Source: Anaeramoeba flamelloides
Taxonomy: Eukaryota > Metamonada > Anaeramoebidae
DNA: 64,000 bases
Assembly (NCBI GenBank): GCA_027625915.1
Contig: JANTQA010000045.1
Span: 1,674,001-1,738,000, forward strand
Direction of reading: 5' to 3'
Positions 34,896 to 45,742 of the stretch are shown here, one piece after another; the stretch's first letter is position 1, and every line of letters begins with the position of its first letter. A program made the position numbers and the translations under genes. Under the pieces are notes generated by a model. It searched no databases. It was not told the DNA's origin and was given only the letters and a program-made list of their open reading frames with translations.

Positions 34896-35260
34896 ACTAA
34901 ACTCCATTTCAAAAATTGTGACTCACCTGAAATAAAAAATTGAAAAAAAAATTATCCTATAATATTCAAGAACAATTAATAACTAAATCTGATTTTTAAT
35001 TCACTTTTAAATTATTCTAAATATATAAAAACCTTATATTTTTTATAATTAAAAAAAAAAAAAATAAAACCAAAAACTAAAAAAGAATGAATTTAATTTT
35101 TGAAAAGAGTATTACCGATTTTTTTTACTGAACTTTCACTGAAAAAAAGTAAACACGAAGATTTTTTATGAATAATTAAATTCATTTTAGAAGATATTAC
35201 ATAGTCTCAATTTTCTTAGTGATTATTGATCTTTTTGAAGATCTTTTTTTTTTTTCCTGA

Positions 35261-35294
<34 letters not shown>

Positions 35295-35480
35295 TAAAAA
35301 AAAAAAAAAAAAAATTAAAAAAAAAAAAAGGATCTAAAAAAAAAAAAGAAACATTTTTCAAAAAAAAAAAAGTTCTGATCCGAAAATTTGAAAATATTGT
35401 TTTGAGAAGAATAATGGAATAAAACCTCAAAACAACTTCCATTTACATTATAAAGTGAGTCAATATTTTTGAAATCTAGT
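34896..35480 (+). mobile_element. Family P interspersed repeat, copy 2
   Basis: Left end TTTCAAAAATTGTGACTCAC, right end its inverse (GTGAGTCAATATTTTTGAAA) at 35452-35471. Interior aligns with copies 1 and 3 and contains long A runs at about 35263-35336. Confidence 0.7.
35263..35336 (+). repeat. Interrupted poly-A tract
   Basis: About 70 bp of A broken by a few T and AT; inside family P copy 2. Confidence 0.9.
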
Positions 35481-36169
35481 TAATTTAAAAAATATATTAT
35501 TTTCTCATTACAAATTTACCCTATTTGATTGTAAAAAAATTTATTATTTATTTTCAAGGAAAATTAAGCCTAAAAAACTATATTCTACGATTATCTATTG
35601 AAAATATAGACACACATTATCTTTATCGAGAAAAAAGAAAAAATTAAAATATGACAAAAAATAAAAAAAAAAAGAAAAAAATTGACACAAAAAAGTTTGA
35701 CCTGATTTATAATTGGAAAAACTAATAAAAAATGAAAATTAAAAATAAAAACTATGATCTAATAATATATGTAAAGAATAAATGACTAAAGACAAAAGAG
35801 AGGATTCAACACAATAATAGTTTTTCTAAAATCATTATCTTATTATCGTCTTAACTTTTCTTTTATTGATCTACTCTTAAAAAATTGTTGAAATAATTTA
35901 CAATTTTTACCATCTACAAAACCACTCTTTTCTATTTCAGAAATAAAGTAGATTTAAATAGTGTTTGTTGATTTAATTTAAAATAAGATTATGAATTATT
36001 CTTTGGGGTTATTTTTTTCGCCTGTAAATTGATTGTAGTTTTACTATTCTGTTTCAATTAATTTTCACAATTAACAACTCTGTATAACTTTTTTCTCCTG
36101 TTTCAATTTTTTATCAGAAAGAAAAAGGAAAATGTGAAAAAATCAATTTTTTTTTTATTATTGAAGAAG
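35481..36169. other. Intergenic region without visible genes
   Basis: AT-rich, nothing recognised. Confidence 0.5.
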
Positions 36170-36540
36170 TTTAAATTACACACTCAAGTTGCCCTTAGAC
36201 TTAAATATCTTCCAGAAATGGAAGTATACAATTCATAGATATCACGATTATTAATTAATGAAAATAATTACAAACTATTTTGGTTTTAAATTAATTCATT
36301 AAGTTTTATTTATTGTTAATTTATTTTGTAAATTTAATCATTTTTTTTCATAGGAAGGATTACACTTAAAAAACAATCAATATTTTCTATTATTTCTTTC
36401 TGTTGATATTTTTAACATTGAGGACAAAATTTATTTGAGTTTTTATCAATTACATAATAATATTTATTCAGGAAATTAGTAAACGATCTGAATTTTAGAA
36501 TTGTTGAACTTGATGGATAACTTAATATATTTTTGTGTTT
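36170..36540 (-). mobile_element. LINE (non-LTR retrotransposon) 3'-end fragment, copy 1
   Basis: The minus strand encodes SYPSSSTILKFRSFTN, then YYYVIDKNSNKFCPQC and EIIENIDCFL: the CxxC...H/C zinc-knuckle type motif that ends many LINE ORF2 proteins. A 3' region with CACTCAAGTTGCCCTTAG and an ATTATTGAAG tail follows. It aligns with the fragment at 41046-41700. Broken by several stops and shifts. Confidence 0.7.
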
Positions 36541-36589
36541 TTAAATAAAGAGTTTTGATATTTTATTATTCAGAAATATTTTTATGAAG

Positions 36590-36840
36590 TGTCATAGAGT
36601 GCCACCAAATGCAGTAGAGTGCAGTGGAGCGCCGTAGAGTGCCTAGCTTTTCCAAAATTCAAAAGAATAGAGAAAAATCAAAGATTTTACTCAATTCTTT
36701 TAAATTCTGGAAACGCTAATGGCGTTTTTTTTTTAATTTCTAAAATTAAAAAAAACCTTAATGTTTTTTTAACTGTTAAGCCAATTAAATTGTTTATAAT
36801 ACTGTTAATGAAAACACAGAAAAGAATTGAATTATTTTAA
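36590..36840. repeat. Family H hairpin element with GTAGAGTGC repeats, copy 1
   Basis: A degenerate 10-bp repeat (GTAGAGTGC type, several units at 36593-36641) is followed by a stem-loop: CTTTTCCAAAATTCAAAAG at 36648 pairs with the inverse at about 36690-36717. Related copies at 49666-49845 and 62145-62725. Confidence 0.65.
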
Positions 36841-37109
36841 AAATTAAATCGAAATTACAATTTTCTTAATATATAGAAAATAATTTAATTTCTATTTCAT
36901 AAAACAAAAATTGAAAATTTTTTAAACAAGAAAAAAAAAAAAAAAAAAAAAAAAAAACTGTTTTGGTTTGCTTTATAAATTCCAATATTGTAAAACAAAA
37001 AAAATTTCCAAAAATTAAAAAAAAAATAAAAGCAAAAAGTATCACAAAAGCAACATTAATAACGATTAAAAAGAAAAACAACAAGTAAAAATAAAAATAA
37101 ATAAAAAAT

Positions 37110-38807
37110 TTAAAGTAATTTCTGAATTTCTTGATTCCATTCATCTAATTCTTTTGATTTATCAAAAGAAAAGACTTTAATTTCATCTTTAAATTTGATG
37201 GCTAGAGTATTTTTTTTCTTATAAGCGCCATTATGTATTGCAGTTCTTTTGTCCAAGACTATAATATCAAATAACCCTTCAGGTTTATTTGCCGATTTAG
37301 TAAATAAGGCGATTCTGCTATCCTTTAATACGATGACTCTTTTTTTCCAATCTTTAATTTTTTGGCTCCCGTTGTCTATTCCGAAGTTTACTGTGGATTG
37401 CCGAGTAATTTGACTATTTGATTGAAGGAATTTATTTTTCAAAGATTCAAAGGTTTCTGGTACTTTGGGCTTGTTTAAGTTCTGTTGGTTTGATGTTTTA
37501 TTCGATTGATTTTGCATTTTTTGCATTTTAGCCATTTGCAAAATTTGAGGGTAATATTTTTCAACTTTTTCAAGCTTGGACCCAAGTTCTTTAATAGCGT
37601 TTAAGACATTTTGATTTTTTTGGGTATTGTTTGTTATCCTTCGCAGGCTCTGTGAGGACAAAAATTCTTTGGTACTTTTCGATCCCAAAGCGTAGATTGT
37701 TAAAATCAAGGCCTCTACAAAATTATCTTGATTAATTTGGTTTTCTGTTGAAAACTTTTTCAGCAGAGCAGGAGTAAAGACTTCCTTTAATTGGTTCTCA
37801 AATGACACTTGATGATTTTCAATATAGGGGGTATTGATCCCATCTGTTTTGACACCCTCTATTTTGGCGAGTTTAAATAAGAAATCTCTACGCTCACCAA
37901 ATCGCCTTGTAATATCTTCGTTAATTTTCTGCATGTGGATCCGATTCTTACTAAAGGTGATCCCATTGGAAAGTGCTTGCACGGCTGTAGATATTAACAG
38001 TAATCCCCTGAGAGATGCGCCACGTGGGTGCTCTTCAATTAGGCCAAAGGTCTTTGGTGACACAATAGAGGGACAGATAAATCTCAAGAAAATGAAGCCA
38101 CCAATACTGGACACAACATTATCGGGGAACTTTCGACTAACAGTTACCATCAAGGAATTGGCAATAATCCTAAATCCGACTGGCGCGTTTCCAACGCTAT
38201 TAAATATTGAGTCCAATATTTTATTAAAATAAAATCTTAAATTTTTCATATTCTGATCTAAATCAACACCATCTAATTCCTCAGGCATGAATTTATTTGG
38301 ATCAACTTCAAATTCTAATCCACATTCGGTAATTTCCTTAATGACACCCGAGAGGCAGTCATATAAATATTCCATGCCATGAAGTAATGCATATTTGGTA
38401 ATTAATTTCGTTGCTACATCATTTGCCCTAAATAAGGATCCTGCACTTGAAGTTCTGAAAACGCCCTGAAGAATGGCCATTTGAATAAGTGGAATAGCTA
38501 ATCCCAGCGTTTCAATAATGTTATACACATCAGTTGCAATGTCATTGATCGAATCTCTACAATTATTTGGATCAATGGTTGCTGCTAAAAAGGCTATATC
38601 ATCATCGTTTAAATGTGGCCCCAAGAATTCCTTGGATTCTTTGAAAATTAAATCAAAAATTGGTGTTTCTGTATCTGGATCATTCAAATCCTGAAGCGAC
38701 TTATGAACTAAATTTGTTTGTTCGTCTGTTAGAATAGACAATGAGATCATTCTTAAAGTTTCTCCCAAGGCATCTTTTTTTGCCTTTGTAACTAATAATT
38801 CAGCAAC
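37110..38807 (-). CDS. CH-RasGAP-PH protein, exon 8 (RasGAP and PH domains, stop)
   Basis: Last exon of an eight-exon gene; 565 codons from a GTT after AAAAAAAAAAAG to a TAA. Counting from the ATG-like codon at 38822 (which lies in the intron), the RasGAP domain covers about residues 60-345. It has the arginine-finger motif GSLFRANDVATK (Arg132) and the FLRFICPSI signature at 245-253. A helical region to about 435 resembles the part after the GAP domain in IQGAP-like proteins. Residues about 485-570 form a PH domain (DWKKRVIVLKD, then EIKVFSFDKSKELDEWNQEI). RasGAPs speed GTP hydrolysis on Ras; key residues are intact, so it should be active. Exon 7 ends CDK in phase 0 and joins VAELL without a break. 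Antisense ORFs here are shadows. Confidence 0.93.
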   Translation of the reverse strand, partial: VAELLVTKAKKDALGETLRMISLSILTDEQTNLVHKSLQDLNDPDTETPIFDLIFKESKEFLGPHLNDDDIAFLAATIDPNNCRDSINDIATDVYNIIETLGLAIPLIQMAILQGVFRTSSAGSLFRANDVATKLITKYALLHGMEYLYDCLSGVIKEITECGLEFEVDPNKFMPEELDGVDLDQNMKNLRFYFNKILDSIFNSVGNAPVGFRIIANSLMVTVSRKFPDNVVSSIGGFIFLRFICPSIVSPKTFGLIEEHPRGASLRGLLLISTAVQALSNGITFSKNRIHMQKINEDITRRFGERRDFLFKLAKIEGVKTDGINTPYIENHQVSFENQLKEVFTPALLKKFSTENQINQDNFVEALILTIYALGSKSTKEFLSSQSLRRITNNTQKNQNVLNAIKELGSKLEKVEKYYPQILQMAKMQKMQNQSNKTSNQQNLNKPKVPETFESLKNKFLQSNSQITRQSTVNFGIDNGSQKIKDWKKRVIVLKDSRIALFTKSANKPEGLFDIIVLDKRTAIHNGAYKKKNTLAIKFKDEIKVFSFDKSKELDEWNQEIQKLL

Positions 38808-39594
38808 CTTTTTTTTTTTCATTTTTTGTATATATATATATAGATATATTTTTTAGGTATTATTATTAAATTTTTTAACAAAATAAAAATTAACATCAAT
38901 AATTTGGAAATAAGATCAAAAAATTTTTTGGCCAATATCAAAAATGGGATTATTAATATTTTATGAAAAATTTGCACCAAAAAAACATAATTTGTTTGAT
39001 CTTTATACTTGTTTTTTAAAATGTGAAAGATTTTCATTTTTCAAAATTATATTTTAATAAGATAGATTCACTGAGTAAAAAAAGATTTTTTTTTTGATAG
39101 AAATTGATTTTGTCATTAATAAAAAAAAATTAAAAGAAAATCATTTTGAATTACAGAAACTTGAGAATTAAATTCTAAAAAATTTTAATATTTTTTTTTA
39201 ATTCTTTTTATTATTATTTTGAGCAATTTGAGGTGATCCAGTAAAAGTATGACATTATTATTTATAGGAGTGAAAAAAATACCTGAAATAAAAGAAATTA
39301 CACATCAATTTTCCTAATATTCAAAATTAAAAATCTTGTCTGGGTTTTTTTTCATGTCAGGTATTTTTTTCACTACTATAATATAATTATTATTGTTGAG
39401 AAGATGGTAATGATTTTTTCTGATTCAAAAGTGGAAATAAAATTAATTTTTTCTAACTTGATGTTTTATGATATCCCAAATTTCCTACACGAAAGATATA
39501 TAATATTATGATTTGAACATTTGTGTATTTGATGAAATTTGATAATCGAATAAATTTAATAATAGAATAAATTAAAATAAAAAATAAAATTTAC
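38808..39594 (-). other. Intron 7 of the CH-RasGAP-PH gene
   Basis: Starts GTAAATTTTATTTTTT and ends ATGAAAAAAAAAAAG. It contains a short palindromic MITE at 39263-39382. Confidence 0.8.
39263..39382. mobile_element. About 120-bp palindromic MITE
   Basis: Starts TATAGGAGTGAAAAAAATAC and ends with the inverse (GTATTTTTTTCACTACTATA). Half copies occur at about 27813-27900 and 29650-29765. Confidence 0.7.
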
Positions 39595-39835
39595 TTTGTC
39601 ACATTCTTGGACTTGAAAAGCTCTTAATAAGGATTCAAAAGATTGGGTAACACTTGGAAAATCAATATAGCATAACATGAAAGAATGAAATATTTCGAAA
39701 AGGGCTACTAATGTACTTTCAATTAAACCGTCAGCAATTTTAATTATGTTTGCTTGTAAAAGTATATCATTAATTAAATATTCTGCCAATTTTAATTTGA
39801 ACAATTTTACAAATAAATAATAATGAAACATATTT
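39595..39835 (-). CDS. CH-RasGAP-PH protein, exon 7
   Basis: 241 bp: one base completing a Lys codon with exon 6, then 80 codons starting NMFHYYLFVKLFK and ending FQVQECDK before GTAAAT. An in-frame TAA just upstream shows that the sequence before TAG is intron. Residues such as LLQANIIKIADGLIEST are helical and probably part of the region preceding the GAP domain. Phase fits on both sides. Confidence 0.8.
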
Positions 39836-40522
39836 CTATTTATTTATAATTGAAAAAAAGAATGAAAAATAAAGAATAAAAAGGTGAGAAGTAAGAAGTA
39901 TAAAGTGAGAAGTGAAAAGTTAGAAGTGAGAAGTGTGAAGAAAAAGAATAATTTAATAAGATTGATTTTTATTTTCTTTTATATTTATTAATTGCAAATA
40001 TTAAAATATGATTAATTAAGAAAAAAATTATTTTAATAAAAAAAAAAAAAAAAAAAAATTATTTTGACTGGAAAATAACAAAGCTTAAAACTAACGCCGA
40101 ATAAAAACAAGAAATGCAAATTATTGTATCTAGATGATGATCATATATTATGGTTGTTTATTATTATTTTTTAAAACAGATCCTTGTCATTAGAAAACTT
40201 GAGGTTCATGAAAAAAAAATAAAGAATAAAGCAGTGAATGAATCAACAGAAACTAAATATCTAAGAGAGGAATGTAAAATCTATTTCTTTATTTGAAATA
40301 TAGGGTTTTTTTTTTTAATATTTACATTCAATAAAATAAAATTATGAATATTTGACTATTTATTCAAGTTATAATTCTAAGAAAAAAAGAAAAAATCAAA
40401 AAATTTTTCCAAAATACTCTAAAAATGTTGAGCGTTGTCTAATTACAACATGAAATCACTTTTGTTTTTTTTTATCATAATATGTATATTAAAAATATCA
40501 TTATAAACTATCTTTCATAATA

Positions 40523-41002
40523 ATTGGCCCATTAAAAATCAAATTTTAAAGAAAAATATTTTTTGTAATTGAAGTTATCTATTATAATATAAAAATTTAG
40601 ATTTTAATATTCAATACTATACTCAAGAGATATTTATTTTTGGTCTAAAAATAAAAGAAAAAAAAATAAAAAAAACTGTTAAAAAAAATTGGGCCATTTA
40701 TTTTAAAAGAAGTATTACATAAAAAATAGAAAATTTAAAAAAGTAAAAAAACCCATTTATCGATTCTCCTTCCATTTGAATAACTAAATCTAATCTCTTT
40801 TTCATATTTGAAACCAATTTTTTCATTAATTCATCGATTACTTCTTTCCAATTTTTCATTTTCATTTTCCATTTTAACGAAAGACTATCGAAAAAATTAA
40901 AAAGAGAAAAAATGATTTATTTGCAAACTTTTCATTGTTAGAGGAAAAACTTCAAAACGATACAAAAGCAATTCATTATTCAAATGTAAGATGGGCCATT
41001 TA
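40523..41002. mobile_element. Candidate element with GGCCCATT inverted ends
   Basis: GGCCCATT at 40527 and its inverse ATGGGCC at 40991; a further TTGGGCCATTTATT lies inside at about 40688, and a similar motif at about 42894. No coding sequence. Boundaries are a guess. Confidence 0.4.
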
Positions 41003-41045
41003 TTATGAAATTTAGTTTATATATATTTTATTATTATTGAAGAAG

Positions 41046-41700
41046 TGTAAATTACACCCTAATTGCCCTTAGACTTAAATTCCCTTTCAGAAATTTCAGC
41101 GTAAAATCATAGATATCGCGATTATTAATTAATGAAAATAATTTCAAACTATCACAGTTTAAAATTATTTCATTAAGATTTATTTCTTTTAATTTGTTAT
41201 GAAATATTAATCTATTTTTTTCAATAGGAAGTACATACCCATAAAAAATGATCAATATTTTTTATAATTTCCTTTTCTTCACATTTTAAACATAAAGGAC
41301 AAATTTATTTGAATTTTTATTGATTACATAGTAAGATCTATTTAAGCAATTAGTAAATGATCTGAATTTTAGAATTGTTGAACTTGATGGATAACTTAAA
41401 ATATCATCATATTAAAAGTGTATTAAATACTTGTAAATGATGTTTTTCTTTTCTTTGTCTTCTTTTATAGGGTAATTTTTAAAGTGAAAAAATTTTTTAA
41501 TTTTCTTTATCAAATAATATTTGAATATATTTTCAAAACGATATTCATCAAAAAAGTGTGACAAAAAAGTTTTCAAAAGTATTTTTAAAATTGATGATAA
41601 ATCCCGATAGACCTATTTTCAGAGATCTATTAAAAAAAATGTTCGATCACACTTTTTGAAAACAATTTATCATAGCTTCAAAACTGAAATATTTTTTTTT
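41046..41700 (-). mobile_element. LINE (non-LTR retrotransposon) fragment, copy 2
   Basis: The minus strand reads AYDKLFSKSVIEHFF, resembling the thumb-side region of LINE reverse transcriptases, then KFRSFTNCLNRSYYVINKNS and EEKEIIKNIDHFLWVC (zinc-knuckle type), and after a break NKLKEINLNEIILNCDSLKLF to a stop at 41052. The end matches copies 1 and 3 (ACACCCTAATTGCCCTTAG) with an ATT-rich tail. Several stops and frame changes; an old 5'-truncated insertion in the host intron. Confidence 0.7.
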
Positions 41701-41795
41701 CGATTTATAATAACCATTTTTTTCTCTGAAAATACTAATTCCCCATCAGTTTGTTTTTTTACAAAAATAAAAAATGTTATAAAATAAAAAATTAC

Positions 41796-42025
41796 TTGAT
41801 TCCAAGTTCTGCTTGTTTTTGCTCATAATTAATTTTTTTTGAATCTTTTAATGTTGTAATAACAAAATCTCTACAGGTGATGATACCTTCGATATCGGCC
41901 CATTTAATTGATTCAATACGGAAACCAATGATATTTTTTAATTCATTGTCAACTCCTTCTATTCCTTGGTTTTTTAATAATTCAAATAAGGATTCAAGCA
42001 ATTTTTCTTCTGCTGCTGTTGAATT
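41796..42025 (-). CDS. CH-RasGAP-PH protein, exon 6
   Basis: 230 bp between AATATATAG and a GTAATT donor. Reads NSTAAEEKLLESLFELLKN through QKQAELGIK, ending two bases into a codon that exon 7 completes. The sequence resembles the helical segment upstream of the GAP domain; I see no named domain. Start phase 0 fits exon 5. Confidence 0.8.
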
Positions 42026-43497
42026 CTATATATTAATAATATTGTTATTGTGTTTAAAAAAAATAAGAGAATTTAGTTTTACCATTTTATTTTTATTTTT
42101 ATTTTTTTTGAATTATTTCTTTAAAAACAAATTTATTTAAATCAAATCCAGCCAAAATCGTTTCACAAAGATAGCATATTTTTGTATTTGAAAGATGATA
42201 TTTTTTTTTTTTTTTTAACTTTTGATTTTCCTTTAGAAATATTTTTGTTTTGAATAAACTTTCTTAATTTGATATCTATGTCAAATTAAAGCAGTAGCTA
42301 CAATACAAAATAAAGATAGCTCATTTTTTATTTGTAGTTTAATTGAATTTACTTTGAATTGAGTCCGATACAAATGTTTTAGAGTTAAATATAAAGTTGA
42401 TGGTTGTTCAAAAATATTAAAATAAGCAAATTTTACTTTATTCGAAAAGAAAAGTCAAAAGAGTAATTTAAAAAAAAACTGTTTTTAAAAAATGGTACAG
42501 ACTTTCTTTTAAACTGTGTCTCCTACTTTAATAATTTAAATTAGGATTTGTTTTTTTTATTTTTTCGATAACAAATAATTTAGAAATGATTGTATTTTGC
42601 ATTTAATTTCTTCAATTTAATATCAAATCTAATTTGATAATCAATTTGATTTTAAAAGAGTATGGGAAATGAGAATTTAATAATAATAAATATTTTAATT
42701 AAACTCCATTTCACTCAAAGGTGCCCATCCAAAAATGAAAAATTTGATTTTGTTTTAAGTATAAACAACCAAAACAAGATCGTTTAGAAATAAGAGAAAT
42801 AATAAACTTTAAATTAGAGTTGATAATTATAATTGAAAGACCTGAAAAAACCATAAATTTTACAAAAAAAATAAAATATGTTAAAAAAAAATTTGGGCCA
42901 CTTTTATTGGAACAACTCGTGAAAAATTTGCATTTTTTTTTAGAAAATTAAAATTGTTGACAATAAAATTTTTTAATTGTAAATGTATTCCAAAAGAAAT
43001 CAAAGGGATTACAAAGTCTCATTTTCTTAATGTTAATTTGGGTTTTGAAAATTTTTTTTTTTGATTTTTTAAAAAAAAGAATCAAAAAAAAAAAAAGAAT
43101 AATAACAAATAACAAAAAAATTGACAAAAAATTAACTACAAATAGAAAAAATGATTCAGATCTTCAAATTGAAAATTTATTTTGTGAAGAATATTGGATA
43201 AAATTCATAGAATTGGTTCTATTTATTCAATAAAACGGGGGGCTTTAGAATGAAAATGAGTTTATTATTTTCCTGAGTGTTAATAGTTGTAATATAAACT
43301 CAATTTTTTTTAAAGTGTACACAATATTTTTTAATTTGATTTAATTTAATTTTTTTGGAAATATAAGTGGTTACCTAATAAGTGAACATATTGGTTGTGT
43401 TGTTAAACTTGAAACTGTTGTCTGAAAAAAAAATAAATTAATTTGAAATTTTGGTGTTTCCTTTAAAAAAAAGTGAGTATAGATCTTTATAAATATT

Positions 43498-44022
43498 AAC
43501 TAAATTTCAAAATATTGGACACAGTTTAAACAGTTCAAAAATAATATATTACAGTTTTCATGAAAATTTGGAAATAATTTTGAATTTTTAGACTATTTCA
43601 TTTTTTGTCTTTTTTGTTTTGTTTTCATTCAGTTATTTTCGAGTTACAATAATCTGTTTCGTTAGATCTGAAATTTTTTTTCAATGGTTGATAGAAGGTT
43701 AGTGCTGAGTTTATTAAATTGAAAAATCACATACAATTGGTAGATGTTATCTTATCATTTCATCGATCAACAATTGTTGGCGAAATTCCTTAACATTAAC
43801 CAATACATTTTTTTTTCTTAGCTTTTCACAGTTTTGGTGACACCGATTTGATTTTTTGGTTTTATTTTTTTTTATTCAAATAAAATGGTTAAATATAAGA
43901 AATTAACACTGAATAACTTAAACACGATTTAATATTAAGTTTGGAAAAATATAATAAATTGAGTATTATTTTGCATATTTTTGATTATGGGTGTTTCCAA
44001 ATTTTTGGATTGGAGTTTAGTA
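43498..44022 (+). mobile_element. Family E repeat, copy 2
   Basis: Aligns with 27003-27735 and 56437-56955 (shared TGGTTGATAGAAGGTTAGTG and CGATCAACAATTGTTGG). Ends are inverted TTTCAAAATATTGGACACA types. No nested MITE here. Confidence 0.7.
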
Positions 44023-44079
44023 TGAAATTTGGTTGAAAATTTTTTAAAATATTGATAAAATGTGATATTACCAGATTAC

Positions 44080-44087
<8 letters not shown>

Positions 44088-44116
<29 letters not shown>
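44088..44116. repeat. AT microsatellite
   Basis: About 14 AT units. Confidence 0.9.
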
Positions 44117-44120
<4 letters not shown>

Positions 44121-44764
44121 TTTAATAAAAACATAACCACAATTTTACAATACTAGATAAACAATAAATCATTACTGTTAGAATTTCAAAATTTTAATAT
44201 TTTGTAAGCATTTATCAAATGATTATTAAAAACAAATTTAAGGATATTCATTAATTTCATATTTACTTTTTGTGTCTGTATGAATATCTTTAAGATTAAG
44301 AAGAAAAAAAAAATGTGTTTTAATAAAAATAAATATTTTTAGTAAGGTTACCAAACAATATTTCCATTCATAAAAATGTTGAAAAAAAACTTTTTTTTCA
44401 AATATCCTATTTAATATACAGATGTTTCTAAAAATTGAAAAGCCAAAAGATTTTAGCTTGCATCTCAAAAAAAAATGGTTTAAACACCTTAAATGTAAAA
44501 GTTTGATGATGAACCATTAAAGCATTTTCGTTTACACTTATTGAAATGGCTTATGTGCCTTTTAGTGGCTTTTAATGAAAATTTATCGTGAAATACGTAC
44601 AGAATCTTAAATCTTTGAAAAAAAAAGAAAAAAAAAATACCAAATAATTCTATTTTTAGTCTATTTCCAGTTAGTCGTTTTGGTTTAAATTGATTAAAAT
44701 AAATTTGTTTTTAAAGAAATAATTCAAAAAAAATGAAATAATAAATAAAAAAAAAAGATTTTAC

Positions 44765-45394
44765 AAATATGATCCCAGTAGAAAACACTTTTAAAGAAGC
44801 AATAGCAAGGGCAAGGAATTGATTTCCTTTAAAATCAAAGCACTCATCAATATTATTACCCAGAATAGGTATTTTTTCAGTAAATAAGGAAAAATTTTGA
44901 ACAAATAAATCTGATTGATCACAGAAATTGGACAAGTCAACGACTCTTTTCTCAATTTCGTTTGTTTTTTGCTCATCTTCTTTTTGGACGAATTTTTGTT
45001 GTTCACTTTTAACGGCGAATTCCAAATTTTTTAATTTTTCGTCCATCCCAATGATTTCTTTTTTTGCCTTTTCATTGTTGTCAATAAGGTTACGTATCTT
45101 TGTTATTAAATCTTCTTCTTGTTCAAATGGTATTTCAAGATAAGACTCATCAATTTCATTATATGCATCCTCCATAATCTGTGTAATACTTGGATAAGAT
45201 AATGTTTGTTCTTCTTTCAATATTAAATCGATGTCTGGGAAAAATTCAAAGTTTATATTTTTTAATGATTCTTCTTCTTTTTCTAATTTCATTTGGATTT
45301 TGTAAAATTTTGTTCCTTGAAAGTCTTCAATCTCTTCCTCTTCTTTTTGGATCTCTAATGAATTCGTTTTAGACGTTTCAATTGGTTTGGTTTC
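44765..45394 (-). CDS. CH-RasGAP-PH protein, exon 5 (coiled coil)
   Basis: 210 codons between a poly-A acceptor (AAAAAAAAAAAG) and a TTT|GTAAAATC donor; phase 0 at both ends. It starts ETKPIETSKTNSLEIQKEEEE and is rich in Glu, Lys and Leu. A predicted coiled coil spans the middle (DEKLKNLEFAVKSEQQKF). It ends ALAIASLKVFSTGIIF, which flows into NSTAAEEK of exon 6. The frame is open upstream of the ATG at 45292, so that codon is internal. Confidence 0.85.
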
Positions 45395-45558
45395 CTTTTT
45401 TTTTTTAGAAATTAAATATAAAACAGGAAAAAAGAAATAAAGAAGGAAATTTATTTTTGGAAAATAAGTAAATTTTGTTTGGTTTGTTTTGGATGAAAAA
45501 TTCTTTTTTGTTTTGATTTCTATTTTGTTTCTGATTGATTGTTAATTTAAGAATGATG

Positions 45559-45611
45559 GCTCCAAATGAATTCTAAATATACAATACAAAATCTAATTAT
45601 TAAAGTTTTTA
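45559..45611 (+). repeat. Inverted partial copy of exon 4
   Basis: The plus strand here (GCTCCAAATGAATTCTAAAT and on) matches the coding strand of exon 4 at 47884-47933, which lies on the minus strand, at about 90% by eye. The two arms face each other across the transposon cluster. Confidence 0.8.
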
Positions 45612-45742
45612 GTATCTTTTATTCACAGATTAAAATATTTTTTTTTGGTCAAAAGGGGAGTTTTTTTCTGGTTTTATTCTTGGATCTTTTGTAAATTTCC
45701 ACTAGTAATAACCTTGTAATTAAGAGTGGTATTGAATTATTG

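Larger units (their letters stand above)
39836..41795 (-). other. Intron 6 of the CH-RasGAP-PH gene
   Basis: Begins GTAATTTTTTATTTT and ends AAATAAATAG; 1.96 kb. It contains an A-run, an inverted-repeat element at 40523-41002 and a LINE fragment at 41046-41700. Confidence 0.75.
42026..44764 (-). other. Intron 5 of the CH-RasGAP-PH gene
   Basis: Begins GTAAAATCTTTTTTTTTT and ends TTAATATATAG; 2.7 kb. It holds a family E repeat (43498-44022), a diverged P-like stretch (about 42995-43250), an AT microsatellite and otherwise AT-rich filler. Confidence 0.75.

Noticed and set aside
37834-38232. 132-codon plus-strand ORF
   Set aside because: It lies antisense to the conserved core of the RasGAP domain and has no family resemblance.
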